A stretch of DNA of 64,000 nt, from contig JAFVAY010000017.1 in assembly GCA_017480325.1 (NCBI GenBank), positions 62,001 to 126,000 on the forward strand, read 5' to 3'. This DNA is from Clostridiales bacterium (lineage in GTDB: Bacteria > Bacillota > Clostridia > Saccharofermentanales > Saccharofermentanaceae). Under the pieces are notes generated by a model that did not search any database, was not told where the DNA came from, and saw nothing but the letters and a program-made list of their open reading frames with translations. The translations under genes were made by a program, and so were the position numbers. Every line of letters begins with the position of its first letter. Position 1 is the first letter of the stretch. Shown here piece after piece: positions 43,890 to 55,155 of the stretch.

Positions 43890-44043
43890 CGATCATCAAC
43901 CGCCTGATATTTTTAATAAAGTTTAATATAGGAGGGGGGAATTATCAACCGAGGTGCGCATTTTATGGGGAAAGACTGTTGATCTGTTATAATCTCAAAA
44001 TTTGTTAAGATTATATAATTTACACTTTATACATTTGTTCAAA

Positions 44044-44072
44044 TTGACCTAAGACGTAGTTTTAGATAAAAT
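44044..44072 (+). promoter_or_regulatory. Promoter of glycogen phosphorylase
   Basis: TTGACC (44044-44049), 17 bp, TAAAAT (44067-44072). The transcript has a short leader with Shine-Dalgarno AGGAGGG before the ATG at 44101. Confidence 0.8.
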
Positions 44073-44100
44073 TATGGCAGTTTTGTTTAGGAGGGCTATT

Positions 44101-46488
44101 ATGGCCAAGAATATTACTGCTAAGATGATTGAAGAGAAGATGCAGGCTCATATGAGGGCGAGCACGGGACTTCCTTTGGAAGAGGCTACTCCTGCCGATT
44201 ACTGGGATGCATTATCTAAGACTGTTGTAGAGCTCATCTCGGATGATTTCCTTGAAACAAGAAGGGCATACCTGCCTGTAAGACAGGCTCATTACCTGTC
44301 AGCTGAGTTCCTTGAGGGAAGATCACTTCTTAATAACCTCGTTAACCTGGGGATCTACGATCAGGCCAAGGAAGCTATGAGCGACTTCGGTATGGATCTT
44401 ACAGATATCCTTGAGGAGGAGACGGATCCGTCCCTCGGTAACGGCGGTCTCGGAAGACTTGCTGCCTGCTTCATGGATTCATGTGCTACACTGAACCTTC
44501 CTGTAAGTGGCTACGGTATCCTTTATCGTTACGGCCTGTTCCGTCAGCAGATCGAGAACGGCTTCCAGAAGGAATATCCGGATTCATGGATGGAGCACGG
44601 CTATCCCTTCACTCTTCCCAGATATGACCGTAAAGTAAAGATCCATTATAACGACATGGATGTATGGGCAGTTCCTTACGATCTTCCTATCACAGGCTAC
44701 GGTACTAAGAACATTAACCTTCTGAGACTTTGGAAGGCAGAGCCTGCTCAGGAGTTCGATTTTAACCTCTTTAATTCCCAGAGATTCGACGACGCCGTTA
44801 TCGAGCGTAACAGAGTACAGGATATCTGGAGAGTTCTTTATCCGAACGATTCTTCCTACGACGGTAAGGTTCTCCGTGTAAGACAGCAGTACTTCTTCGT
44901 ATCTGCTTCCTTGCAGGATATCATCAGAAAGTATAAGAAGGCTCATGGTGACGATCTCCACGATTTCGCTAAGTACAATGTAATTCAGCTTAACGATACA
45001 CACCCTGTTATCGGTATTCCCGAGCTCATGAGACTTCTCGTTGACGAGAACGGCATCAGATGGGAAGATGCATGGGAGATCACAAGAGATACCTTCTGCT
45101 ACACGAACCACACTGTAATGCAGGAGGCACTCGAGAGATGGGATATCTCCATCTTCAGATTCCTCTTCCCGAGAATTTACGAGATCATCGAGGGTATCAA
45201 CAACCAGTTCAGAGCTCAGATGTACGAGTCCGGTCTCTATTCTGATGTGATCGACAGAATGAGTCCTCTGTCCGACGGTAAGATCCAGATGGCATGGCTT
45301 GCTGTTTACGGTTCCCATTCCGTTAACGGCGTTGCGGCGCTTCATACAGAGATCCTTAAGGCTGACACGCTCAAGGATTGGTATCAGATCTATCCTGAGA
45401 AGTTCAGTAACAAGACTAACGGCGTAACTCCCAGAAGATGGCTCAGGACATGTAACCCTGAGTTGGCAGCTCTTATCACGGAGCTTCTCGGCAGCGATCA
45501 CTGGGTTACACACCTGGATGACCTTAAGAAGCTGGAGAAGTTCGCTGATGACGAGAAGGTCCTTAAGAGATTCCTCGAGGTCAAGAGAGCTCAGAAGGCT
45601 AAGCTTGCAGATTTCCTTGAGAAGAAGGAGGGCATCAAGCTCAATCCCGATTCCGTATACGATATCCAGATCAAGAGACTTCATGAGTACAAGAGACAGC
45701 TGCTTAATGCTCTCTATGCTCTTAACCTTTACGACAGGATCAAGGAGAATCCGAAGCTCGACATGCCTCCGGTAACTATTATTTTCGGTGCGAAGGCTGC
45801 TCCCGGATACTTCAAGGCAAAGGCTATCATCAAGTTCATAAACGAGATCGCACGCCTCATCGAGTCCGACCCTAAGGTCAGCAAGAAGCTTAAGGTCGTC
45901 TTCGTGGAGAACTATAACGTAAGCAACGGCGAGAAGCTCTTCCCGGCTGCGGATGTCTCTGAGCAGATCTCTACAGCGGGCCTCGAGGCTTCCGGTACAG
46001 GTAACATGAAGTTCATGATGAACGGTGCCGTAACTCTCGGTACCATGGACGGCGCTAACGTTGAGATCTCCGAGTCTGTCGGCATGGATAACATCTACAT
46101 CTTCGGATGTCGCGCTCAGGATATGGCTGCTACCAAGGCTTATTACAACCCTCAGTGGCAGTACGAGAATATTCCGGGCATCAAGAAGGCCCTCGACAGA
46201 CTTATCGACGGCACCTTCAACGATGAGGGCACAGGCATGTTCAGAGACCTTTATAACGGCCTCCTCTACGGTGATAACTGGCAGCCCGGCGATCCTTACT
46301 ATGTATTGGGCGACTTCGACGACTACAGAAAGACCCGTGACCGTCTGTACAAGGATTACAAGGACGAGATGGGCTGGGCTAAGAAGTGCTGGCTCAACAT
46401 CGCCAACTCCGGCAAGTTCTCTTCAGACCGCACGATCCAGCAGTACGCTGACGAGATCTGGAAGATCGAGCCGGTTAAGATCAAGTAA
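44101..46488 (+). CDS. glgP: Glycogen/starch phosphorylase
   Basis: 795 residues from ATG 44101 (AGGAGGG 9 bp upstream; an in-frame ATG at 44074 lacks a ribosome-binding site). Family blocks LGNGGLGRLAACFMDS, VNGVAALHTEILK, KTNGVTPRRWL and the PLP-lysine region EASGTGNMKFMMNGA are all present. It releases glucose-1-phosphate from alpha-1,4-glucan ends. Monocistronic, with its own promoter and a strong bidirectional terminator. Confidence 0.96.
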   Translation: MAKNITAKMIEEKMQAHMRASTGLPLEEATPADYWDALSKTVVELISDDFLETRRAYLPVRQAHYLSAEFLEGRSLLNNLVNLGIYDQAKEAMSDFGMDLTDILEEETDPSLGNGGLGRLAACFMDSCATLNLPVSGYGILYRYGLFRQQIENGFQKEYPDSWMEHGYPFTLPRYDRKVKIHYNDMDVWAVPYDLPITGYGTKNINLLRLWKAEPAQEFDFNLFNSQRFDDAVIERNRVQDIWRVLYPNDSSYDGKVLRVRQQYFFVSASLQDIIRKYKKAHGDDLHDFAKYNVIQLNDTHPVIGIPELMRLLVDENGIRWEDAWEITRDTFCYTNHTVMQEALERWDISIFRFLFPRIYEIIEGINNQFRAQMYESGLYSDVIDRMSPLSDGKIQMAWLAVYGSHSVNGVAALHTEILKADTLKDWYQIYPEKFSNKTNGVTPRRWLRTCNPELAALITELLGSDHWVTHLDDLKKLEKFADDEKVLKRFLEVKRAQKAKLADFLEKKEGIKLNPDSVYDIQIKRLHEYKRQLLNALYALNLYDRIKENPKLDMPPVTIIFGAKAAPGYFKAKAIIKFINEIARLIESDPKVSKKLKVVFVENYNVSNGEKLFPAADVSEQISTAGLEASGTGNMKFMMNGAVTLGTMDGANVEISESVGMDNIYIFGCRAQDMAATKAYYNPQWQYENIPGIKKALDRLIDGTFNDEGTGMFRDLYNGLLYGDNWQPGDPYYVLGDFDDYRKTRDRLYKDYKDEMGWAKKCWLNIANSGKFSSDRTIQQYADEIWKIEPVKIK

Positions 46489-46513
46489 GACAATTGTTAA
46501 CCGTAACAAGGAT

Positions 46514-46540
46514 AAGGGCTTCACGTCGGTGAAGCCCTTT
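46514..46540. terminator. Bidirectional terminator, glgP / glycosyltransferase
   Basis: AAGGGCTTCAC (46514-46524), loop GTCG, GTGAAGCCCTT (46529-46539): perfect 11-bp stem. T-rich on one side for glgP (TTTATCT) and A-rich on the other for the convergent glycosyltransferase, whose stop overlaps it. Confidence 0.85.
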
Positions 46541-47309
46541 ATCTGTGCCTGAATTTAGCCCCCAGGAACTGTGCGAAAAGCTTCAGTGTTCGCCTGAAGC
46601 TGATTATCCACGGGAATTTGTAGCCGTTCTCCTTCAAAGCTTTGTTGGCTTCCTTAAGGGAGCTCCAGTAACTGCCTGCCGTGGCGGTGCTTGTTCCTCC
46701 GTATGACATTTCCACGATAGTCTCGGGCAGGTAAGCTATATTATCTTCATTGTCCTTGAATATTCGAGCCATGAATTCATAGTCGGCGGCAATACGGTAA
46801 TCTGTCTTATATAATCCGTACTTCTGATAGATCTCTCTTCTTAGGTACATAGTCGGGTGACCGACCATCCAGCCGTCCTTGATATGACCATTTCCCATTT
46901 TCCAGATCCTGACAGGAGTGCCGTTATTCGCGTAGATCAGATCTGCGTGAGCGCCGATACAGGTCTTTCCGGCCTCGTTAATAGTCTTAATTATGTGACT
47001 GACTGCATCAGACCTGATAAGCTTATCTGAGCAGAAGACGATAATATCGCCGGTGGAAAGCTCGTACCCCTGATTCATCGCATCATAGATACCGAGGTCC
47101 TTCTTCGACTCGATATTGACCTGATGCCGGCTTTCTGCTTTGAAGGTATTAATAATATCCAGGGTGCCGTCGGTGGACATTCCGTCCTTGATATTGATCT
47201 CGATATCAGGGTAGTCCTGCATCTCTATGGAATCCAAGATCTGCTGCAGTGGATCAGCGCAGTTAAATGTAGTGAGTATGAACGATACCTTCGGGGTGTG
47301 AGTGGTCAT
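46539..47309 (-). CDS. Family 2 glycosyltransferase
   Basis: 256 residues; GT-A fold opening SFILTTFNCADPLQQILDSI, then INIKDGMSTDGTLDI and YDAMNQGYELSTGDIIVFCS. The usual DxD is replaced by CSDK here, and it is similar to WcaA/WcaE-like enzymes (GxYDAMNxG). Probably transfers a sugar to a surface polysaccharide unit. Start overlaps the flippase stop as ATGA, so it is translated with that gene. Confidence 0.88.
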   Translation of the reverse strand: MTTHTPKVSFILTTFNCADPLQQILDSIEMQDYPDIEINIKDGMSTDGTLDIINTFKAESRHQVNIESKKDLGIYDAMNQGYELSTGDIIVFCSDKLIRSDAVSHIIKTINEAGKTCIGAHADLIYANNGTPVRIWKMGNGHIKDGWMVGHPTMYLRREIYQKYGLYKTDYRIAADYEFMARIFKDNEDNIAYLPETIVEMSYGGTSTATAGSYWSSLKEANKALKENGYKFPWIISFRRTLKLFAQFLGAKFRHR

Positions 47310-48760
47310 TTTTTTATTCTAACATATTTGGAGCTCAGTCTTTTACGGTACTCGGTAACTAAGCTTTCTTTGGTTACCAGTAGAAGCCCGAAGTAGGTTA
47401 CGACTCCGATAAGGATCTGGGCTGCCAGACGGATATAGAGGTTATCTGATATCTGCGCAGTGAGAAGGACCACGGCTCCCATCACGACAGCTCCAATTAA
47501 GGCCTTAAGTATTTCCTTAGGGCTGACAGTCAGCCTGAAATACCTTGATCCGAGTATTATATAAACAGTTGCCACAAGGACTTCGCTTATGACTGATGCT
47601 GCCGCAGCGCCTATCTCGGCATAAAGCGGGATAAGAATAGCATTCCCGATTATGTTAACTGCTGCTCCCGCCCAGACACACACAGCCATCTTTTTCTCGT
47701 GCCCTGTGACCAGAAGGACTCTTGATCCGAGAAGATATCCCATCGGCGACACGACCAGGAGAACTATGAGAAGTCTCAAGACCGGTACAGAAGCCTCATA
47801 CTCATTCCCGTAAAGCGCGGTAACAGCGGTGTAGGCTACGGCTTCGACCCCGGCGATCATCGGTAATGCGAGGATCAGGATCGAATTAAAGGTCTTCGAG
47901 ATCAAAGAGTTGAACTCTTCCTTTTTGTTTTCCTTGAAGTAAAGAGCGAGTCTCGGTACTACTACGATAGTGAAGGTGTTGAGGACCTGCTGTAGGATCT
48001 TGTTGATGCCCTGAGCATAGGAGTAGAAGGCGACATGGGTCTCTCCCTTAATAAATCTGATCATGGTGACATCCACAAGAGAGTAAAGCTCGATAGCTAT
48101 GTTGACCGACAGGAGCGCGAAGACCGGGCCCATGTGGCGGCGAAGATCAAGGCCTCTGAATGTGAATCTGACAATTGTCGGAGCATAGAATATGTTAAGA
48201 ATATAGTTTCCGGCAGTCCCGATAACAAGGATCAGTGCGTAAACCAGGTAATCCGCGGGGCTTTTGACAAGCAGAAACAACAGTATAAGCGACACACTTT
48301 TGAATATGATGTTCCTTACGGAAATGAATCTGAAGTCCTCAAGCCCTTCGAAAAGCCAGGAATTATTGAAGAAGTTAAGTGCGACAGCCCCGCCTGTGAT
48401 GAGGTAAAGGGGCAACTCGTTTCTGAAGTCTGGAACAGACAGGATAAGCGCCGTGTAAGCTATGCAGAAAAAAAGCGTTGATATGGCGTTGATTACAAAA
48501 AGCTCTGAGTATAGCTTTGATAGCTCGATGCTGTTATTTCTGGCTTTACTGATCTCGCGTCTTCCGTAGGTCGGGATTCCCAAGAATGCGAAGATCGCGA
48601 AGTAATTAGTGATATTCTGAGCAGACAGAACTGTTCCGACGCTCTCGGGGAGCAGGACCCGTGCTCCGTAAAGGGTTAGTACGAAGGGAAACAGGACATT
48701 AAAAACCTGATATATCAGATAATAAATACTGTTCGCGGCTATTGATCCGGGTTTGCTCAT
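47306..48760 (-). CDS. Wzx-type oligosaccharide flippase
   Basis: 484 residues with about 13-14 transmembrane helices and the MATE/MurJ-like N-terminus (YLIYQVFNVLFPFVLTLYGARVL). It flips lipid-linked oligosaccharide units. It forms a pair with the downstream glycosyltransferase; the opposite-strand glycan genes begin 39 bp away. No Shine-Dalgarno: an extended -10 (TGCTAAAAT on the minus strand, 48768-48776) lies seven bases from the ATG. Confidence 0.88.
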   Translation of the reverse strand: MSKPGSIAANSIYYLIYQVFNVLFPFVLTLYGARVLLPESVGTVLSAQNITNYFAIFAFLGIPTYGRREISKARNNSIELSKLYSELFVINAISTLFFCIAYTALILSVPDFRNELPLYLITGGAVALNFFNNSWLFEGLEDFRFISVRNIIFKSVSLILLFLLVKSPADYLVYALILVIGTAGNYILNIFYAPTIVRFTFRGLDLRRHMGPVFALLSVNIAIELYSLVDVTMIRFIKGETHVAFYSYAQGINKILQQVLNTFTIVVVPRLALYFKENKKEEFNSLISKTFNSILILALPMIAGVEAVAYTAVTALYGNEYEASVPVLRLLIVLLVVSPMGYLLGSRVLLVTGHEKKMAVCVWAGAAVNIIGNAILIPLYAEIGAAAASVISEVLVATVYIILGSRYFRLTVSPKEILKALIGAVVMGAVVLLTAQISDNLYIRLAAQILIGVVTYFGLLLVTKESLVTEYRKRLSSKYVRIKK

Positions 48761-48764
48761 ACAG

Positions 48765-48793
48765 TTGATTTTAGCACAGATAAAATCGATAAT
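48765..48793. promoter_or_regulatory. Overlapping divergent promoters without leaders
   Basis: Plus strand: TTGATT (48765-48770), 17 bp, GATAAT (48788-48793), ATG at 48800 six bases later. Minus strand: TAAAAT (48768-48773) with extended TGC, ATG at 48760 seven bases later. The whole intergenic gap is 39 bp and neither gene has a Shine-Dalgarno, so both transcripts should be leaderless and the two polymerases would compete. Confidence 0.65.
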
Positions 48794-48799
48794 TTATAT

Positions 48800-49996
48800 A
48801 TGAGTCATCTCACCAGAAATATTAAAAGAGTAATGACATATATAAGGTCAGCCAGTAATCTGTCCGGGACGGATGCTTGCCTTGTATCGGAATTCGGGTT
48901 TGGGCCGGGTTCTGTCTGTCTGGTCTCCGGGAATATCAGTCCGAAGATCACGGATAATCTTATATCATCGGGAGTTTCTGTCAGGCAAGAAGATATTACC
49001 GTCGAAGGTATCAGGGCTTCGGCTGAAGCGCTGGAGCCGGGCTCGGCTGTAATAGTGCCGATCAGCGGGAAATCGCTGGAAGAACTGAGGGCCTTTAAAG
49101 ACAGCGTCGGAATGAACGGGTATTTATATATTCCGTATCCTAATTCTTCTAGTGTAGTTCAGCTTTTCGAGATAGGGAGCATGCCATCGCATGACGAGCT
49201 TAGAAATCCGGTCCCCCATGAGAAGCAGCTGTCTGATAAGGACTGCAGACTTTTGGTGTTCTATAAAGAGGAGCCTGGCTATATTATTCGAAGTGTGAAG
49301 TTTAATATGCAAAGAGCGCCCGAATTCAGGGTGAACACTCTTATCATGACCTGTCCTGAGGGGGTCAAGGTCATTAAGAAGGCGGGTTGCGAGGAGGCGA
49401 AGGCTCATATCAACAGGATAATTGCCAATAAGGAGTTGATGTCGAATGCATATAGTACGGTCAATGTGGCCGAATGTATCCTTAATGACAAGGGAGCTTT
49501 GGATGTACAGTTTGTTGACGGAGACGGGCTTCTCGTCGGAACAGATCTCGTGAACGACACGCTGGAGAAGATAAGGGATGATATCGAGAGAGTATTTGAC
49601 GTGATACTTGATTATAAGGGGGAGCCGTCAGACTTCATAGAGACGGAGCAGTTTAGAAGAAACTTCCCGGGTATTCATCCCGACCCTTCACAGAAATGCT
49701 TCCCTGCTGTCAATCTTGATTCCAATATCGATAACTTCAGAAGAGTGGGAGATAAGGTAATTTGTTATGATTATGAGTGGGCCGTGGATTTTCCCATTCC
49801 GATAAAATATGTAAAGTTCAGAGCGCTTCATTTCTTCTACCGGAATAACATTGAGGCGCTTTCCGGAAGGTTCGGGAGGATAGAGTTTATAAAGCTGTTC
49901 GGCTTTGACAATGATGAGATCAGGGTGTTCTGGGCGATGGAGCTTTGCTTTCAGCATTATGTGGAAGGCTTGGGAAGCAAGGGAAGCAGGTTTTGA
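48800..49996 (+). CDS. Polysaccharide-cluster protein with DYEW motif, unknown
   Basis: 398 residues. The N-terminal about 130 residues look like a Rossmann/methyltransferase-type region (AEALEPGSAVIVPISGKSL). The C-terminal half has KVICYDYEWAVDFPIPIKYV and FRALHFFYRNN. Similar D-EW proteins with N-terminal methyltransferase-like parts occur in O-antigen and rhamnan clusters. Neither half shows an intact SAM-binding or catalytic motif I can confirm. Neighbours argue for surface-glycan synthesis. The start is leaderless-like. Confidence 0.6.
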   Translation: MSHLTRNIKRVMTYIRSASNLSGTDACLVSEFGFGPGSVCLVSGNISPKITDNLISSGVSVRQEDITVEGIRASAEALEPGSAVIVPISGKSLEELRAFKDSVGMNGYLYIPYPNSSSVVQLFEIGSMPSHDELRNPVPHEKQLSDKDCRLLVFYKEEPGYIIRSVKFNMQRAPEFRVNTLIMTCPEGVKVIKKAGCEEAKAHINRIIANKELMSNAYSTVNVAECILNDKGALDVQFVDGDGLLVGTDLVNDTLEKIRDDIERVFDVILDYKGEPSDFIETEQFRRNFPGIHPDPSQKCFPAVNLDSNIDNFRRVGDKVICYDYEWAVDFPIPIKYVKFRALHFFYRNNIEALSGRFGRIEFIKLFGFDNDEIRVFWAMELCFQHYVEGLGSKGSRF

Positions 49997-50000
49997 TTAT

Positions 50001-50999
50001 ATGATGGGTGAACTCGTTACGATAATAGTTCCGGTGTATAACGGCGCGGCATTTCTTCCGGACAGTGTCGGGAGTGTGTATGCGCAGGATTATTCTCCCA
50101 TCGAGCTTATCCTTATTAATGACGGCTCCGAGGACGAGTCTCTTAGTGTTCTTCAGGATCTGGCGGGCAAGGCACCGGAGGGCGTCAGTGTCCGCATCAT
50201 AGATCAGGAGAATGAGGGTATCTGCGCTGCGCGTAACAGAGGTCTTGAGGCTGCAACAGGGGCGTATATCGCTTTCCTGGATCAGGATGATTCACTCCCT
50301 AAGTCTTACGTATCGACGCTGGTTGGGCATATGGGAGAAGACGATCAGATCGTTATCGGGGGCACCGTCGATAACAGAGTTGATGAGAACAGAAGATCAG
50401 ATCGTGACCTTGATCCCGATTCCGAGTGGTCGATGTACAGAAACACCGCCCCCTGGGGGAGAATCTATAGGAAAGATATCATCGATGATAACGGTATCAG
50501 GTTCGAGAAGGTTAAGATCAGTGAGGATCTGTATTTCAACTTCCTGTATCTGAGCTGTTGCCAAAAGGGAAAAGTGAAGATCATCCCCCAGTCAGGATAC
50601 GAATGGGCGATAAGAGGTGAGTCGGAATCCCACGCGAATATGAGCCGTATACAGAAGGACAGAGATGTTACTTCGGTCCTGTCCAAGCTTATCAGGAATA
50701 TGAAGAAGATAGATAACGAGAGTGCTCTGCGTGAAGATCTGTTCGAATATATGGTGATCAAGCATATCGTGTGGTATCTGCTGTTCGTCTCTAAGGGGGC
50801 GTCAGGATCGGAAATAGAACAGGTTTACAGGGATTGCATGGACTGGCTTAAGACAAGCTTCCCCGACTATCGAAGGAATTCTCAGCTTAAGCTCGGTAAG
50901 CCCGTCGGGGAGAAATGGAAGATACGTTTCATTGTCCGAAGTGCCGTAAGAATGGATAAAATGGGCATCCTTCTACCGTTCCTTAAGCTACGGGCTTAG
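50001..50999 (+). CDS. Family 2 glycosyltransferase
   Basis: 332 residues from ATG 50001 (or 50004), four bases after the previous stop. GT-A fold: VTIIVPVYNGAAFLPDSV, LINDGSEDES and the DxD-type AFLDQDDSLP. A C-terminal helical extension follows. It belongs to the EpsJ/WaaE-like surface-polysaccharide transferases and is cotranscribed with the DYEW protein. Acceptor unknown. Confidence 0.9.
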   Translation: MMGELVTIIVPVYNGAAFLPDSVGSVYAQDYSPIELILINDGSEDESLSVLQDLAGKAPEGVSVRIIDQENEGICAARNRGLEAATGAYIAFLDQDDSLPKSYVSTLVGHMGEDDQIVIGGTVDNRVDENRRSDRDLDPDSEWSMYRNTAPWGRIYRKDIIDDNGIRFEKVKISEDLYFNFLYLSCCQKGKVKIIPQSGYEWAIRGESESHANMSRIQKDRDVTSVLSKLIRNMKKIDNESALREDLFEYMVIKHIVWYLLFVSKGASGSEIEQVYRDCMDWLKTSFPDYRRNSQLKLGKPVGEKWKIRFIVRSAVRMDKMGILLPFLKLRA

Positions 51000-51212
51000 A
51001 ATGATTATCGAAGACAGAAGCCTGCCGGGAGGGATTTAGGTGTTTTTGCAATAAACGCACCTTAATGACAATGAAATTTGTTATTTATGACCAAAGGAGC
51101 GATTATTGTTAAAAACGAGGGCAATGGTATTATTGAATTGTGATAAGGGACGATTGTCGTTTTTGTCACTCTCATAAAAATTTTGCCCGAACTTTTTATG
51201 TTGTTGATTAGA
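51000..51212. other. Non-coding gap, nothing identified
   Basis: AT-rich, with no gene and no clear promoter. Several short A/T-flanked inverted motifs are present (for example GACAATGAAATTTGTTATTTATGAC region), but I assign nothing. Confidence 0.3.
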
Positions 51213-51243
51213 ACAAACCGCTTACCCGAGCGGTTTGTTTTTT
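51213..51243. terminator. Terminator (both directions)
   Basis: ACAAACCGCT (51213-51222) and AGCGGTTTGT (51229-51238), followed by TTTTT on the plus side. Plus-strand reading suits the glycosyltransferase transcript about 210 bp upstream; the stem also abuts the phosphoesterase stop. Confidence 0.8.
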
Positions 51244-52108
51244 ACGCGTAAAGCTCGATTACGTTGACCTCGGGGCGAGCGCCGATCCTTAAGGGAAGCA
51301 TAACGCAGCCGAGTCCTTTGGAGATAAACACCTTGATGCCGTTAAGCTCGTGAAGTCCCGCGATCACATTCATATGCGGAAGCTCGTCATGTCTGATGTC
51401 GAACTCGAGCCCGAAGGGCGTTCTGATCTGGCCTCCGTGGATGTGCCCCGATATCATGCAGTCGATCTTAAACGGCAGATCAGGGGGCAGATGCAGCACC
51501 AGATCCGGGTTATGCGACAGCAGTACATAGGCCTTGTAGTCGATCCCGGCCTGAGGCGTCGGCGGCACTGCCCATACACGCTCCTTGCGCCCCGAATCCG
51601 GCACACCGGCCACCGCGATATACCGGCCGTCGCGTCTTGACTTAAGATACTTGATACATCCGTCCATGTTATCGAAAACAAAGCACCCCAGCTCATCCGG
51701 GGGCACTGTCGCGTCATGATTCCCCGTGACGGCCATGTAGGGGATATGAAGTCTTCTGCATTCCTCTCCGATGGCGTTAAGGTAATCAAATCCCTTGACT
51801 GCGGTCTTCTTGCCGTTGCTTATGTCTCCGCCGAATACCACGGCGTCGAGTCCGCCATTCTCGTTCTCGGCACGGATGATCTTAAGTATGCGCCTTACGG
51901 GGATTGGACAGCATTCCTTATGAAGGTCGCAGAAGTAGAATATGCGAAGGTCAGGAGTATCAGGATCCGTCACATCTGAGCTGTCAGCATTTATGATCAG
52001 CCTGTCGCGGGCGACCTTAAGACAGCATGCTTCGATCAATCCCCACCAGAGGACGCCCAGGCCGATGCACATAATACACAAGATGATCGTAAGAAGGACA
52101 GTAGTCAT
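51242..52108 (-). CDS. Membrane-anchored metallophosphoesterase
   Basis: 288 residues. N-terminal transmembrane helix (about 4-24), then calcineurin-like motifs FCDLHKE (DxH), FGGDISNG, VTGNHDA and SGHIHGGQ. This is the YkuE/YaeI group, in which members hydrolyse UDP-diacylglucosamine-type or other phosphoesters at the membrane. The substrate is not clear here. A four-codon reading frame (ATGACTGCTTAA) lies directly upstream and ends at the start codon region. Confidence 0.88.
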   Translation of the reverse strand: MTTVLLTIILCIMCIGLGVLWWGLIEACCLKVARDRLIINADSSDVTDPDTPDLRIFYFCDLHKECCPIPVRRILKIIRAENENGGLDAVVFGGDISNGKKTAVKGFDYLNAIGEECRRLHIPYMAVTGNHDATVPPDELGCFVFDNMDGCIKYLKSRRDGRYIAVAGVPDSGRKERVWAVPPTPQAGIDYKAYVLLSHNPDLVLHLPPDLPFKIDCMISGHIHGGQIRTPFGLEFDIRHDELPHMNVIAGLHELNGIKVFISKGLGCVMLPLRIGARPEVNVIELYA

Positions 52109-52204
52109 TTTAAGCAGTCATTTTCTTCTTTATATTATAATAAGTTTATTATATAATACGTTTTAAATCGCAACAAAATTTGTCGATAAGGGAGGTTATA
52201 TTAT

Positions 52205-52447
52205 ATGCCTAAGACAGAGATCAAGTATGAGATTATAAAGAACATCGGAACACTGGCTACCAATAAGTCAGGCTGGAAGAGAGAGGCTAATATCGTTAAG
52301 TGGAACGACGGTAAGGCTAAGCTTGACATCAGAGATTGGGGCCCTGACCACGAGAAGGTCGGCAAGGGTATTTCCCTTAACAGCGAAGAGGTAGCTATCC
52401 TTAAGGAGCTGCTCGAGGACTTCGATCCCGCTGATACAGAGGCTTGA
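52205..52447 (+). CDS. YdbC-family PC4-like single-stranded DNA binding protein
   Basis: 80 residues. The sequence (EIIKNIGTLATNKSGWKREA, VKWNDGKAKLDIRDW) matches the YdbC/PC4 transcriptional-coactivator fold: a small beta-sheet plus helix dimer that binds single-stranded DNA. Its role in Firmicutes is not defined. Shine-Dalgarno GGGAGG. Upstream -10 TATAAT at 52152-52157. Confidence 0.85.
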   Translation: MPKTEIKYEIIKNIGTLATNKSGWKREANIVKWNDGKAKLDIRDWGPDHEKVGKGISLNSEEVAILKELLEDFDPADTEA

Positions 52448-52450
52448 TAA

Positions 52451-53086
52451 TTGAGAAGTGAGGAACGCGCCGGTATAGTGGCGGCGGTTCTTCTGCTGCT
52501 GTGGGGAACGATACTTACCTTTCCTCTCCATGAGTTTACTGTTTTTATTGAAGGCGCCGTGAGTGCCGCATCAGGCGGTGTTCTCAGATCGGCGCCTTTG
52601 ATCGTTGTATCGATAATAAAGATAGCAGCTCTTGCGGCGTTAGAGGTACTGCTTCTGCTCCTGTCAAGGACAGGATTCGCCTATTATATCCCTGTATGTG
52701 CTCAGGTCTTGACCGCTTCGGCATTCATACTACACTGTATAAGGACCCGATCCTTCGACGGCAAGACAGGGATAGTGCTGGGACTGGTGCTGGCAGTTAC
52801 GGCCGTAATTTATCTTCTCAGGGCTCAGAGGGTGCTTCTGTGGGCGGGTGATCTGTTTATATATGCCATCAGTCTGCACCTCATCACATCGCTTATCGCG
52901 GCACCTCTGGCAGCGACATACCCTACTATGAATAAGCTTCTTTACATCAACAGCTATCACGATACGGATCTCTCGGGGCCGTTCGCGGGTTTTCTGACTC
53001 TGCCCGCCTTCGTCTGGGGATTATTCTTCACGATCCTCCTGACGCTTCCCGTGATCTACTATTCCTTCTCCAGGAAAAAAGCTTGA
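52451..53086 (+). CDS. Membrane protein, unknown
   Basis: 211 residues, about six transmembrane helices, TTG start at 52451 (AGAGG about nine bases upstream). Not in a family I can name. Co-directional between ydbC and ligA, 14 bp before ligA. No catalytic motif seen. Confidence 0.65.
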   Translation: MRSEERAGIVAAVLLLLWGTILTFPLHEFTVFIEGAVSAASGGVLRSAPLIVVSIIKIAALAALEVLLLLLSRTGFAYYIPVCAQVLTASAFILHCIRTRSFDGKTGIVLGLVLAVTAVIYLLRAQRVLLWAGDLFIYAISLHLITSLIAAPLAATYPTMNKLLYINSYHDTDLSGPFAGFLTLPAFVWGLFFTILLTLPVIYYSFSRKKA

Positions 53087-53097
53087 TCGGAGTGTGA

Positions 53098-55154
<2,057 letters not shown>

Positions 55155-55155
<1 letters not shown>

